From NCBI GenBank assembly GCA_007130265.1, contig SLST01000114.1, forward strand, positions 1-44,162: a stretch of 44,162 nt of DNA, in the 5' to 3' direction. This document shows, in pieces, positions 1 through 8,795 of the stretch; the stretch's first letter is position 1; the number at the start of each line of letters is the position of its first letter. The stretch is from Spirochaetales bacterium (lineage in GTDB: Bacteria; Spirochaetota; Spirochaetia; DSM-27196; SLST01). A program made the position numbers and the translations under genes. The notes under the pieces were generated by a model. The model did no database searches. It was given only the letters and a program-made list of their open reading frames with translations, and was not told the DNA's origin.

Positions 1-501
1 ACACAGCACGTTGGTTTCCGCGTGAACGAAGGCCTCGATCCGTACACGCTTGAACGATACCTCGTATTCCACCGTTACCGTGGCGTCCGAGAGCGACAGC
101 CGCTGTATCTGGTCGTAGAGCGAGCCGGCAAGCGGGAGAAACGCCTCATCGAGGCCGATCGACACATTCCCGCAGAGCTTGGGACACGGGTAGGGTGCAT
201 CGTATGCGGGCTCAGAGGCGAGCGCCCTGCGCGCGCTTTCCGGATCCGCGGCCAGGAGCTCCTTGAACCGATCGAACGCCAGGAGCTCGGCCTGTTGTGT
301 TCGTCTATCCCAGACGTCGAGCTTCGTGATGCCGAGCTCGATACGGTCAGGGCCTTCCGGTTGCCATACCATCGCGCCGAGATGGCCATTGCCAATAGGA
401 AACCCGTCCTCCCAGACTCTCGGCGGGATCTCGTAGACCAGGTCATGCTGCTGGACCATGCGCACCGCGCTCGTCTCAGAGCTACGGCTGTCTTCGGTCA
501 T
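1..501 (-). CDS. GH95-like (DUF5703-type) glycosidase, C-terminus off the left edge
   Basis: This gene is not in the ORF track because it has no stop inside the window. Read on the minus strand from ATG at 501 it is open to base 1 and begins MTEDSRSSETSAVRMVQQHD. Around residues 34-46 it has GFPIGNGHLGAMVW, the same N-terminal motif as GLPIGNGRMGTLLW and GLPLGNGRLGGPLW in the two full-length GH95-like proteins of this window. The start overlaps the upstream stop by one base (TGATG), which implies translational coupling to the 501-3128 gene. Only about 167 residues are visible, all from the N-terminal beta-sandwich region, so the catalytic (alpha/alpha)6 part cannot be judged. By family knowledge it probably removes L-fucose or a related deoxy- or galacto-sugar. 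No signal peptide is visible. The frame and paralogy are certain; the substrate is not. Confidence 0.82.
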   Translation of the reverse strand, partial: MTEDSRSSETSAVRMVQQHDLVYEIPPRVWEDGFPIGNGHLGAMVWQPEGPDRIELGITKLDVWDRRTQQAELLAFDRFKELLAADPESARRALASEPAYDAPYPCPKLCGNVSIGLDEAFLPLAGSLYDQIQRLSLSDATVTVEYEVSFKRVRIEAFVHAETNVLC

Positions 502-3128
502 CACGGGTTTTGCTCGCGCGAGGTGGCGGACGACGGTCTTGGCGACACGGTGTAGACACTGCCCTGCCGGGTGTCGAAGCGAAGCCGCTCGCCCTCCAGG
601 TCCCACACGCCGTCGTCCGACCGCACCTTCACCGGGACGCTCCAGGGGTTCGCCATCAGGCATTCCCCGCCAAGGGTGGAAGTGATCACCACTGGCGCAA
701 TCTCTCCGTTCTCCACCCTTGCCCGGACCCTGAACCCGTCTCTGGCGTAGAGCTCGAACTCCGCGTTGTGCTCCAGGTTCCAGGCCGGGAAGAGCCGGAT
801 AACGCCCCTGCGACCCGGAGCGCCACCGGAACACTGGAGGAGCCCCATCTGGAGTCCGGCCGCCGCGTTTCCGAGCCGTTGGGCGCTCATTGCGTTGATG
901 CCCTCCCGCGCCGTCAGGCGGTTCCAGTAGGGCGCTTTGCTCCCGTTCTCCTCGTAGTAGCAGTGCTCGTTCGGTGCGTCGACGCACCGCAGCTGCCCCA
1001 GGATGTTACGGACGAGCATGGAACCGTTGCCCATCCCCGCGAGCAGCCGCGGCCAGTACGACATCTCCATCGTGTACATCGCGTCATCGGGGTCGTGGAG
1101 GCTCAGCGTATAGTCCACCGTGTCGCGGCCGACCCGGTAGAGATCGGGGTCGACTTCCTTCGTCTGCATCGTACACATGTCCATGTAAACGCACGGCCAC
1201 ACGGCCGTGCGGCTGACCATGTGCGGGTACCCGTCTCCAAGCGCGGGTATCCAGATCTCCCTGGCATCGTCCTTCGGCGTCACGTCTGCGGCGTCCGGAT
1301 GCCTGTTCGTCGGCAGATCGGCCAGGTTCCTGTGAAGCTCCTCCCAGATCGGGATCAGCTCCTGATCCTTACCCAGCAGTCCAGCTACCTGGATCGCAAC
1401 CGGGTAGATACCCTTCATCGCGGTGAGCGACCCTGCCGAGTCGAAGGCGCCCCAGTACTCTTCGCCGTCAGTGGTGCCATGTATGTGATAGATGCCGTCC
1501 TGGTCCTTCCTGGTTCCCGGATAGGTTCTGAAGAACTCGGCAACCCCTCGAATCATCGGATACGCTGTCCGTTCCAGGAACTCCAGATCGCGTGTGTAGC
1601 AGTAGTAGAGGTAGTACTGGTAGGCGAAAAAGCCCATGCTGCAGAAGAAATGGGTGACATGCGCGAATCTGGGGAAATGGGGCGCCAGGTCGTAGTTGCA
1701 CCGGAACTGCCACCTCGATTCGAACAGGTGCCGACTGAGTGCCATCTCCCGCAGCTGCTCTGAGCACTTGCTGAAGACGTCGGGACCCCTCCCCAACAGG
1801 AAATCGCGGAGCTCCGCGGCGATGGCCTCCGGTAGTTTCTCCGGGCCGAGGACGTGAGTCGTCTCACCAATGAAGATGCCATCTGCCCCGAACTGCTGCC
1901 GCGCCGCTTCGGCGAATGCGGCCCGCGCGTTGGAGTACATCATCAGAAAGGGGTCCATCAGTTCGCGTCGCCCTGACGGCAGCACCGCATTGTACATGAG
2001 GTTGAGATTGCTCCACCACTGCATGTTACCCCAATGACGAAGGTCACCGCGCGTGCTGAACAGCAAACCGCCGAAGTTGGGGGCGAAGTCGCTGCCGCGC
2101 GAGCACGAGGCCATGATGTAGAAGTAGTACGTGTAGTGCTGCTCTATCTCGTCCGCGCCATCGAACCCCCAGAGCCGTACGTAGGAATCTCGCCAGAAAC
2201 GATGCCACCACGCGATGTGTTCACCATGCAGCGCTCCATAGCCAGATTCGGCGGCACTCTGAGCCTCACGAGCTGCGAGCGCGACGACGTCTACGTCACG
2301 ATCGAACGTCGCGGCACTCGCCACGGAGACCACGAACTCCCCCGTGCCCGGTGCGAGGCAGAGTCGCATCTCAGTCTCTGACTCCGCGCCGAAGCCCACC
2401 ATCTGAAAGTCCGAGCGAACTGCGTTGTCGCGCCGGTGGGCGTCCCTTCGGATACCGTTGACGTCGCCCTGGAACCGTCGGTTCGGGAGCACCGGCGAAC
2501 GACCATTGTTCTCGCTGTTGATGCGTGATACACCGTGCCGCCCGGCGACGGCGAGCGCCACTGCGGACGCGCAGAAGTAGTCGTCCTCCATGAACACCTG
2601 GCGCAGGACAATCACGTCGCCGACACGGTGGAATGAGGAGACTGAGACGTGGTTGAGGTGGAGCACCTCCGGGTACCGCAGCATCTTCAGCTTCAGGCTG
2701 ATGCCGGTTGGTTCCTGCCTGCCATCCCGAATCCGGAACATAAACGCATCCCGTTGGGCTGCCGCGAATCCGTCGATCTCGACTCCTCTCGACCGGATAC
2801 CCGCGCGCGCGTCGTAGACGTCGAGATGCCAACGCATGCTCTCATCGAAGACATCGGGGCCGTAGTCCACGAAGTCGAAATCGACGAACGCACACGCATA
2901 ACCGTAGCCGCTGTGGAGCGTGTTGAACGAGGAGGTCGCTGGCCCGTTCGCGATTACGTCGGTTCGGTTCACCTGCATCTTCAGTGCGGAGGGCGAGGTC
3001 CACAGCAGCGTCCCCATCCTTCCGTTGCCGATCGGCAACCCGTCCTCGCTCCGTGGTACGGTTCCTTCGTATTCCAGGTCAGCATGGCGTACAAGCTCCG
3101 CAAGCCAGGAGTCATCGCGGTTGGTCAT
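501..3128 (-). CDS. GH95-like (DUF5703-type) predicted glycosidase
   Basis: The protein has about 875 residues if started at the ATG at 3128 (MTNRDDSWLAELVRHAD). That start is preceded by AGGAGGAACC at good spacing and overlaps the end of the lyase gene by 17 bp. The longer ORF start at 3224 lies inside the upstream gene and is rejected. The N-terminal motif GLPIGNGRMGTLLW is typical of GH95/DUF5703-like proteins. Further in, WWSNLNLMYN resembles the Asn-x-Asn catalytic region of GH95 alpha-L-fucosidases. The length matches the beta-sandwich plus (alpha/alpha)6-barrel layout. There is no signal peptide, so a cytoplasmic location is inferred. It is the second or third gene of a minus-strand operon with the heparinase-type lyase and is coupled to the next GH95-like gene through TGATG. 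The exact sugar (fucose, galactose or other) is unknown. Confidence 0.85.
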   Translation of the reverse strand: MTNRDDSWLAELVRHADLEYEGTVPRSEDGLPIGNGRMGTLLWTSPSALKMQVNRTDVIANGPATSSFNTLHSGYGYACAFVDFDFVDYGPDVFDESMRWHLDVYDARAGIRSRGVEIDGFAAAQRDAFMFRIRDGRQEPTGISLKLKMLRYPEVLHLNHVSVSSFHRVGDVIVLRQVFMEDDYFCASAVALAVAGRHGVSRINSENNGRSPVLPNRRFQGDVNGIRRDAHRRDNAVRSDFQMVGFGAESETEMRLCLAPGTGEFVVSVASAATFDRDVDVVALAAREAQSAAESGYGALHGEHIAWWHRFWRDSYVRLWGFDGADEIEQHYTYYFYIMASCSRGSDFAPNFGGLLFSTRGDLRHWGNMQWWSNLNLMYNAVLPSGRRELMDPFLMMYSNARAAFAEAARQQFGADGIFIGETTHVLGPEKLPEAIAAELRDFLLGRGPDVFSKCSEQLREMALSRHLFESRWQFRCNYDLAPHFPRFAHVTHFFCSMGFFAYQYYLYYCYTRDLEFLERTAYPMIRGVAEFFRTYPGTRKDQDGIYHIHGTTDGEEYWGAFDSAGSLTAMKGIYPVAIQVAGLLGKDQELIPIWEELHRNLADLPTNRHPDAADVTPKDDAREIWIPALGDGYPHMVSRTAVWPCVYMDMCTMQTKEVDPDLYRVGRDTVDYTLSLHDPDDAMYTMEMSYWPRLLAGMGNGSMLVRNILGQLRCVDAPNEHCYYEENGSKAPYWNRLTAREGINAMSAQRLGNAAAGLQMGLLQCSGGAPGRRGVIRLFPAWNLEHNAEFELYARDGFRVRARVENGEIAPVVITSTLGGECLMANPWSVPVKVRSDDGVWDLEGERLRFDTRQGSVYTVSPRPSSATSREQNP

Positions 3129-4728
3129 GGTCTGGTTCCTCCTCGATCGTCCATGTGTCGTCCTGGGAGAGTCCCGAAAGAGTCCCCGGGACGATCGCGC
3201 GCGCGCAGTCCGGGCCGATGTCATAACGCATGGACAGGCCGTTCCGGATCGCTGTCACCGCGAAGTCTGCTCCTGTTGGCCGCCGCTCGTCGCGCTCGAA
3301 TCGCCACGTCCCGGTTGCGTCGCCCGCCGGCACAACCTCCACGGCCGTTACCAGTCGGTGCGCCGTCGCGGCGGGCGCGACCATCCGCAGCAGGTTGGTC
3401 GGCCGGTAGTGGTCGTCAATCCCCTCAACGGCGATGACGGTCTGCACGGGCTCCCAGTTGAGCGGCACGATCCGGAGGTACGCCTTTGTGCCCTCGACCC
3501 ACACTACGCCGTCCTGGTCGCGCATGGCGAAGCGCGAATTGAGGCGGAAGCTCATCGCCCACTCATGCGCCATCTCGATCTCGTCGTCGATCAAGTAGAG
3601 ATCGGCTGACGGGGAACAGACCCGGCGCCGGTTGAGGGTGAACAGGCCTTTGTCCCAGGCGTTCGTGTTGTTGCTCGCCAGCAGGGTGACTCCGTCCTTT
3701 TCCAGGGCCGACGTCAGCACGGCTCCGGCGGCGTGCCCGGGCTGGTGGACCAGGAACCCGTCCGGGTGCTCGGGGTAGAGCAGGTTGTGCCGCGCCGCCG
3801 TCCCGATCAGCCTCGTCTCCGGGTGGTCGTAGTTCGTCACGCCCCGGTCGCAGGCGAGCGTCTCGCCCTCCACCTCGACGATGAACGAGCCTTTGTCCGC
3901 GTGGAAGTGGCCCCCGTACGTCGGTCCGCCGCAGAGGTGGAAGAGAACGTGTCCCAGCCGCTCGTCGTGTCGCACCGTGCTTACCTGTCCCACGTCCGGC
4001 AGGACGTCGAAGCGGGGTCTGACGATCGAGGTCGCGGTGCTGACGACCGGCGGCGCGACGATGAGGTGGAAGATATCTGCGCTGAGCTCTCCGGTCTCGC
4101 GGAGCGCCGCGTAGAGCTCGTTCCACTCCGCCCGGTCCGAGAGCCGGCTGTACGCCGCCGCGAGCCCGGCCGGGATGGGAGTATCGTTATGTGCGTCGTT
4201 GATCCCCAGGTACGTCACGCCGCCGCCGGCCGTCGATCGCATCGCCAGCGCGTAGTCGCCGGTGCGGATCAGGTCCGGGCTCGCGTACTCACCAAGCGTC
4301 TTCCCGTGGTGCCGGGCGAGGGCGTGCACGAGCGGCATCACGGTGCCGAAGGTATAGCACCAGTAGGCCATCCCCTCAAGCGTGCCGCCGTCCGGGTGCA
4401 CGTAGTTGCCGATCATCTCGTGCAGGTCGCGTTCGGCCTCCTCAATGAGACCGCGATAGCGAGGGTGCGTCGGGAGCACTCCCAACAGCCCGAAGATGCG
4501 CCCGGAGCTGAAGACGATGCCCTGGTTCATGTGACGGATGTACTCCATCCGCTTGAAGTCCGACTCGATCCGCGGGAGCCCCTTCATCACGATCGCGTCG
4601 CGGATGATCTGTTTGCCATGGCCGGTGAGGAAGCCGCCTGCCCAGTCGAGAACCACGGCGCAGCCGCGGCAGTATATCTCCTCCGTGAACGACCGGTGAT
4701 GCCACGTTGCTCCCGGGAAAACGCCCAT
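3112..4728 (-). CDS. Heparinase II/III-family lyase, C-terminal part (split by an in-frame TGA)
   Basis: The ORF has 538 residues and starts MGVFPGATWHHRSF. The TWHHR stretch is in the (alpha/alpha)n toroid of heparinase II/III and alginate-lyase proteins. The later segment with GGHFHADKGSFIVEVEGE is the start of the C-terminal beta-sandwich, which contributes metal-site and catalytic His residues. The ORF is in the same frame as 4738-5613: reading through gives W-stop-E-S-I-M-G-V-F-P-G. Together the two parts make about 832 residues, a normal size for a two-domain lyase of this family. The first ATG of this half has no convincing ribosome site of its own, so independent translation is doubtful. 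The family acts on uronic-acid polysaccharides; the substrate here is unknown. No signal peptide is visible on either half. Confidence 0.82.
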   Translation of the reverse strand: MGVFPGATWHHRSFTEEIYCRGCAVVLDWAGGFLTGHGKQIIRDAIVMKGLPRIESDFKRMEYIRHMNQGIVFSSGRIFGLLGVLPTHPRYRGLIEEAERDLHEMIGNYVHPDGGTLEGMAYWCYTFGTVMPLVHALARHHGKTLGEYASPDLIRTGDYALAMRSTAGGGVTYLGINDAHNDTPIPAGLAAAYSRLSDRAEWNELYAALRETGELSADIFHLIVAPPVVSTATSIVRPRFDVLPDVGQVSTVRHDERLGHVLFHLCGGPTYGGHFHADKGSFIVEVEGETLACDRGVTNYDHPETRLIGTAARHNLLYPEHPDGFLVHQPGHAAGAVLTSALEKDGVTLLASNNTNAWDKGLFTLNRRRVCSPSADLYLIDDEIEMAHEWAMSFRLNSRFAMRDQDGVVWVEGTKAYLRIVPLNWEPVQTVIAVEGIDDHYRPTNLLRMVAPAATAHRLVTAVEVVPAGDATGTWRFERDERRPTGADFAVTAIRNGLSMRYDIGPDCARAIVPGTLSGLSQDDTWTIEEEPDHDQPR

Positions 4729-4737
4729 GATGCTCTC

Positions 4738-4740
4738 TCA
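4738..4740 (-). other. In-frame TGA splitting the lyase gene
   Basis: The minus-strand codons around the break are TGC GAC ACA TGG TGA GAG AGC ATC ATG GGC. Both sides are in one frame and both belong to the same protein family, so this is a single nonsense codon and not a gene boundary. Glycine is the expected residue. TGA is used as the ordinary stop of other genes here, for example 3112-4728 and the operon partner at 501. This argues against general reassignment. Confidence 0.8.
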
Positions 4741-5613
4741 CCATGTGTCGCAGTGCGCCGCGGAGAGCGCCATCCGCGCGGCCATGCGGCTCATCGCCGG
4801 GTTGGCGTCGACGAGCCCCACGAAGGCGAGGAACTCCATATCCGCGGCGGTGGACGTACGCTTCATGTCGCGGTTCCTGCACCAGCGTCGGTCCGGCTTC
4901 GGCACGAAGTAACCGATGTCGGCCTCCGGGGTCGAATCGAGCAGGCGTTCCGCCGCCTCACGCAGGCCTGCGAAGACCTGCGCCATTGGGCCGCCGGCGA
5001 TCTTCGCGCGCAGCTCCGCGAGGTCCTGATCGTCGAAGGTGATGCCGATCTCAGGTCCCGCGTCGCGCGGCTCCGTCTCGAGCGAACCGTGCCAGTCCGG
5101 CGTGTAGGGGCTCGTGCGCGCCTCCATCCGGTCCTGCGCCTGACGGTTCGAGAGACCGAGCCACATCAGGCTCACCCCCGCGGGTCTCGGCTCGGTCACT
5201 GCGAATGTCAGCCGGAGCCTCGACATGCGCGATCCCTTGAACCGTCCGTCGAACTCGTCGTTCGTGTCCGGCCCCGTGGTATCGATCAATAGGCAGTCCC
5301 CGCCGTCCACGACCGCGCTCACGGTCATGCGAACCCAGCTCGGAAGCGAACCGAAGACCCGGAAGACGTCGTAGTCCGCGACCGAGAGGTCACAGTCCCG
5401 CTCCATTGTCACGACCGGCTCGCCCGGCTCCGCACGGTCGATTCTGACTTCAGCCGCGCACCAGCCCTGCGTTACCTTGGCGCGCGCCGCGCTGCTGACC
5501 GCCACCGTGTAGCGATCGACGAGCGACAGCTTGTTCCCGGGATGCTCGCTCGACCCGCCGTCCCAGAACGGCTCGATGATCGCCTCCGCCTCATTGATGG
5601 GCGCGATTCGCAT
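4738..5613 (-). CDS. Heparinase II/III-family lyase, N-terminal part (ends at an in-frame TGA)
   Basis: The ORF has 291 residues from ATG 5613 (MRIAPINEAEAI), preceded by GGGGGAT. The first ~190 residues look like a beta-rich accessory domain. The segment from about residue 195 (FDDQDLAELRAKIAGG) is the usual helical entry of heparinase/alginate-lyase toroids. The ORF stops at AHCDTW-TGA, and the same frame continues directly into 3112-4728. The missing codon sits where related lyases, from memory, have WGE, so GGA to TGA is the simplest explanation. Alone, this half lacks the catalytic toroid core and the C-terminal sandwich and should be inactive. It is the first gene of the minus operon. 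No signal peptide is seen. Confidence 0.75.
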   Translation of the reverse strand: MRIAPINEAEAIIEPFWDGGSSEHPGNKLSLVDRYTVAVSSAARAKVTQGWCAAEVRIDRAEPGEPVVTMERDCDLSVADYDVFRVFGSLPSWVRMTVSAVVDGGDCLLIDTTGPDTNDEFDGRFKGSRMSRLRLTFAVTEPRPAGVSLMWLGLSNRQAQDRMEARTSPYTPDWHGSLETEPRDAGPEIGITFDDQDLAELRAKIAGGPMAQVFAGLREAAERLLDSTPEADIGYFVPKPDRRWCRNRDMKRTSTAADMEFLAFVGLVDANPAMSRMAARMALSAAHCDTW

Positions 5614-5636
5614 GGATGATCCCCCGTCTCCCCGGC

Positions 5637-5645
5637 ATTCTACCA
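5637..5645 (-). promoter_or_regulatory. Extended -10 promoter of the lyase/GH95-like operon
   Basis: Read on the minus strand, TGGTAGAAT fits the extended -10 form TGn-TATAAT with one mismatch in the hexamer. No good -35 lies 17 bp upstream, as expected for extended -10 promoters. Transcription would begin about 5630, giving a leader of roughly 17 nt before ATG 5613. Confidence 0.4.
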
Positions 5646-5904
5646 GAGTGGCCGGGGCGATGCATCACCGCGGATAGAGCAGGCCTCCTGTCTATTGGTT
5701 GTTCGGTGTCTTCCTATGGGCCGGACCTGCGCCCTCGCTGCCCGATCATCGGCTCTACGGTCATGTGCCCATTGCCCCTCACCCCCGACGCAGCTATGCG
5801 TACCGGGTACCGCCAAGGTCACGATGTCTGTCGCTTTGCCGGGCGCTCGAGAGCCCGTCCGTACCGCGAAACCGGTGCGATCGAGCTGTGCGCACAACCG
5901 CCCG

Positions 5905-5932
5905 TTGATGGGCACGTCAGAAACAGTATACC
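5905..5932 (+). promoter_or_regulatory. Sigma-70-type promoter of the GH78 operon
   Basis: TTGATG and TATACC are separated by 16 bp. A start near 5939 leaves a short leader, with AAAGGAG (5944-5950) placed 9 bp before the ATG at 5960. Confidence 0.5.
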
Positions 5933-5959
5933 GTAGCTGAACCAAAGGAGTTCGCAGGC

Positions 5960-8758
5960 ATGGCCCCAATCGATCCTCTGAAGCCGGTTCGACTTCGCTG
6001 CGAGTACCTGGAAGACCCCCTCGGGATCGATGCTCTGCAGCCCAGGCTTAGTTGGGCACTCGCAGGCGGTGGTCCCGGAGCCCGCCAGAAGGCGTACCGC
6101 ATCACCGTAGCGAGCGACCGTGAGCGGCTGTCCGCCGGCGACGCCGACCTGTGGGACACCGGCCGTGTCGATTCGGACGAGACAGTGCACATTCGCTACG
6201 ATGGAACGCCTCTCCACAGCGCGCAGCGATGCTGGTGGCGAGTTGATCTGTGGGCCAACGACGACCGGCCGGGTGCGCCATCTGACCCCGCCTGGTGGGA
6301 GACAGGCCTGATGCGACCGTCCGAGTGGATCGCTCGCTGGCTAACCGCGGATTCGCCGACGCCGCTCCTGCGCAGGAGGTTCCGTCTCGAGCGCCCCATC
6401 CGTTCGGCACGACTCTACATCTGTGGGCTTGGGGCATACGAGTGCTTCATCAACGGAAAGCAGATCGGTCACCCGCCCATGGCTCCGCTGCTCAGCTACT
6501 ATCCGCGCTGCGTCTATTACGATGCGATCGACGTTACGCATCTGCTCAGACCGGGTGAGAACGTCGCGGGTGTGTGGCTCGCCCCCGCATGGTTCGGCGA
6601 TCCGGAGATGGCTGCGGACATGGGGACCGGCAGTGCAGCGTGGCGACGTGATGGCGCTTCGTCGCCGGCCCCGCCTGAGATACGCACCGCCCTGCTTGCC
6701 CAGCTGCTGGTTCACTCTACGGACGGCACGAGCTGCGTTCTTGCCACTGACGAGCACTGGCGCACCAGCCATTCGGGCCTCCGGCCGGTTGCCTCCTACC
6801 GGCACTACTGTTTCGGGTTCGGCGGCGAGGTCTTCGACGCAGCTCGCCAGCCACACGGGTGGACCCACCCGGACTATGACGACGCCGCGTGGCGGCCCTC
6901 ACGCGTTATCGCCCCGCTGTCGGTATCTGTGCGCGCACGGCCGATGCAGCCAAACGCCGTGCTCGAGCGAGTGGAGCCGGTTCGCAGCGCCGAACTTCCT
7001 GTCCTGGGTCCGGACGGGGTCCGGGCCGCCTCGTGTGATGCCGCAGTACGCAACTGGGGTACCTCCGCCACCGTGCCGTTTCTTCGAGAGCGGCTCGAGT
7101 CCACCGTACGTCAGGCGGCTGACCTGCCTGAGGTTCCGCTTCGCCGGGCGGTTGAGCTGGACTTTGGACGCCACGTCAGCGGGTGGGTGGAAGTGGAGGT
7201 CAGTGGCGCAGCCGGCGACTGGGTGAGCCTGTTCGGCCTCGACTGGTACCGGTTGCGCGGCGAACCCGGAGAGACCGTGCGGCTGCACTTCATGCACCGT
7301 GCCTTCCGCTACGTTACGCTCTTTCTGTACGGCGCCTCCGGCGCGCCGGTCGTGGAGTCGGTATCGGCCGCTGCAGTTCAGAATGCGATTCCCGTCAGCG
7401 GCCGCTTCGTCTGCTCAGATCCGGAGCTGAACCGTATCCACGACGCGGCGTTCAGGACCTGGTCGTCGCTACTTCTTGGCGGCATGCCCATGGACTCGTG
7501 GCAGGAGCGTTTCGGAACAGCGTTGCCGCAGAATTTCGAGCCGGCCGTCCTCTGGTTGGAGAGCGGCGCTTTCTATACCAAGTGGCTTCGTGATCTTCTC
7601 GACGCGCGAAGGCCGGACGGCTATATCTCCACGAGCGGCGGACCGGTCGCGATGGACTATTGGAGCAGCCCGGCCGGGCAGTGCACTCCCGTCATGGTAC
7701 CGTGGCTCATGTGGCGTTACTACGCGGATCAGGATGTGATTCGCTGGATGTACCCGGCTATGCGTGACTGGCTCGCCTTTGCGGCGCCTCCGGAGCACGA
7801 GCTGGATGCCACCTGGAAACCGCCGGCGGACCACGGCCAAGCCGAAGTTTGTGTGGGTGACCATGGACGGTTCACCGCGCGCTGGTACGATGACCGCGGA
7901 GGCGACCTGATCGACACGCTGTTCATCATCCGTCTCCACCAGATTGCCGCCGAGCTTGCCGGGGTGATCGGGGAGGATGTCGACGTTCAGCGCTACCAGG
8001 CCATCATCGAGCGACTCACCCGGAAGGTCAACCGGCCAGAGTTCCTCAACGCCAGCACGGGACTCTATCTGGACGGTGACCAGGGATGTCATGCCGTCGC
8101 GCTCGCCTGTGACGTCGTTCCCGCGGAATCACGTCATGCCGCGTCCGATGCATTGTTCCACGATATCCTGACTACCCGCAGCGGGCACCTCAACACGGGT
8201 TTCTACGGCACCTCGTTTCTGTTCGAAGTCCTTGATAAGCTCGACCGGCCTGACATCGCGCACCGGATCATCACCGCTCCTGATGCGCCGAGCTGGGCGA
8301 GCATGCTGCGCCACCCCGCAACACCCGAGCCGCTGACGGTGCTGCCTGAGTTCTTCACCGGCGGCATGATTCCGCATCCGGGCTGGTGCAGCGTGGGGAA
8401 GTGGTTCTATCAATCGTTGGGAGGGATCCACCCGGATCCATCCGCACCGGGCTTCCGGCGGGTCCTCATTCGCCCCCGGATCCCGCCTGGTCTGGCATGG
8501 GTACAGGTTGAGTACGATTCGATCCGTGGCCGCATCTGTGTGCACTGGTCACAGGTGGACGGCGTGGTCGATCTGACCGTTACCGTGCCGCCGAACGTCA
8601 CGGCGCTTGTTGAGGTTCCCGGATCACCGGTGGGCGCGGCGTCAACGGCTCGAGACGGTTGTCCGGAATATGCGGATTCGGGTAGTTGTTCATACGAGGT
8701 GGGGGCCGGTCGCCACTCATGGAGACTGGATCTGCTATCCCGCGGGGACGAGCGATAG
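5960..8758 (+). CDS. GH78-family alpha-L-rhamnosidase
   Basis: The 932-residue protein has the full GH78 layout. An N-terminal Ig-like domain (CEYLEDPLGIDALQPRLSW) is followed by a carbohydrate-binding sandwich (ARLYICGLGAYECFINGKQ, about residues 150-170). The (alpha/alpha)6 barrel contains DSWQERFGTALPQNFEP, the equivalent of the family's PQRDERLGW region. Later come DDRGGDLIDT and GFYGTSFLFEVLDKL, and the C-terminal sandwich includes HPGWCSVGKWFYQSLGGI. The usual WERWD segment is replaced by a shorter LTVLPEFF stretch, so it is a divergent member. It hydrolyses terminal alpha-L-rhamnose from oligosaccharides. There is no signal peptide (MAPIDPLKPVRL), so it should act in the cytoplasm. A ribosome site, AAAGGAG, lies 9 bp before the start. 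It is the first gene of the plus-strand glycosidase operon, 37 bp ahead of the GH35 gene. Confidence 0.92.
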   Translation: MAPIDPLKPVRLRCEYLEDPLGIDALQPRLSWALAGGGPGARQKAYRITVASDRERLSAGDADLWDTGRVDSDETVHIRYDGTPLHSAQRCWWRVDLWANDDRPGAPSDPAWWETGLMRPSEWIARWLTADSPTPLLRRRFRLERPIRSARLYICGLGAYECFINGKQIGHPPMAPLLSYYPRCVYYDAIDVTHLLRPGENVAGVWLAPAWFGDPEMAADMGTGSAAWRRDGASSPAPPEIRTALLAQLLVHSTDGTSCVLATDEHWRTSHSGLRPVASYRHYCFGFGGEVFDAARQPHGWTHPDYDDAAWRPSRVIAPLSVSVRARPMQPNAVLERVEPVRSAELPVLGPDGVRAASCDAAVRNWGTSATVPFLRERLESTVRQAADLPEVPLRRAVELDFGRHVSGWVEVEVSGAAGDWVSLFGLDWYRLRGEPGETVRLHFMHRAFRYVTLFLYGASGAPVVESVSAAAVQNAIPVSGRFVCSDPELNRIHDAAFRTWSSLLLGGMPMDSWQERFGTALPQNFEPAVLWLESGAFYTKWLRDLLDARRPDGYISTSGGPVAMDYWSSPAGQCTPVMVPWLMWRYYADQDVIRWMYPAMRDWLAFAAPPEHELDATWKPPADHGQAEVCVGDHGRFTARWYDDRGGDLIDTLFIIRLHQIAAELAGVIGEDVDVQRYQAIIERLTRKVNRPEFLNASTGLYLDGDQGCHAVALACDVVPAESRHAASDALFHDILTTRSGHLNTGFYGTSFLFEVLDKLDRPDIAHRIITAPDAPSWASMLRHPATPEPLTVLPEFFTGGMIPHPGWCSVGKWFYQSLGGIHPDPSAPGFRRVLIRPRIPPGLAWVQVEYDSIRGRICVHWSQVDGVVDLTVTVPPNVTALVEVPGSPVGAASTARDGCPEYADSGSCSYEVGAGRHSWRLDLLSRGDER

Positions 8759-8795
8759 ACGTGCCGCGAATGTGTGCGGCAAAGGAGACGGTGTC

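Larger units (their letters stand above)
5614..5959. promoter_or_regulatory. 346-bp divergent intergenic region
   Basis: This region separates the minus-strand lyase operon from the plus-strand GH78 operon and must carry both promoters. The short ORFs listed here overlap each other on both strands, have no ribosome sites and resemble no family, so I see no gene. The plus-strand side has TTGATG-16-TATACC (5905-5932). The minus-strand side has an extended -10, TGGTAGAAT (5637-5645). No clear LacI-type palindrome like the one at 19058 was found. Confidence 0.5.

Noticed and set aside
22-555. 177-residue plus-strand ORF at the left edge
   Set aside because: Shadow of the partial GH95-like gene, which is open on the minus strand over the same bases and has the family motif.
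510-1763. 417-residue plus-strand ORF
   Set aside because: Shadow of the GH95-like gene on the minus strand; no ribosome site and no recognisable domain.
4738-4740. Selenocysteine reading of the in-frame TGA
   Set aside because: The position is expected to be Gly, not Cys or Sec, and no selenoprotein machinery or convincing SECIS stem was seen right after it. A mutation is simpler.
3733-5292. 519-residue plus-strand ORF opposite the lyase gene
   Set aside because: Antisense shadow in GC-rich sequence; Arg/Val/Pro-rich, with no family motif, while the minus strand holds clear lyase motifs.
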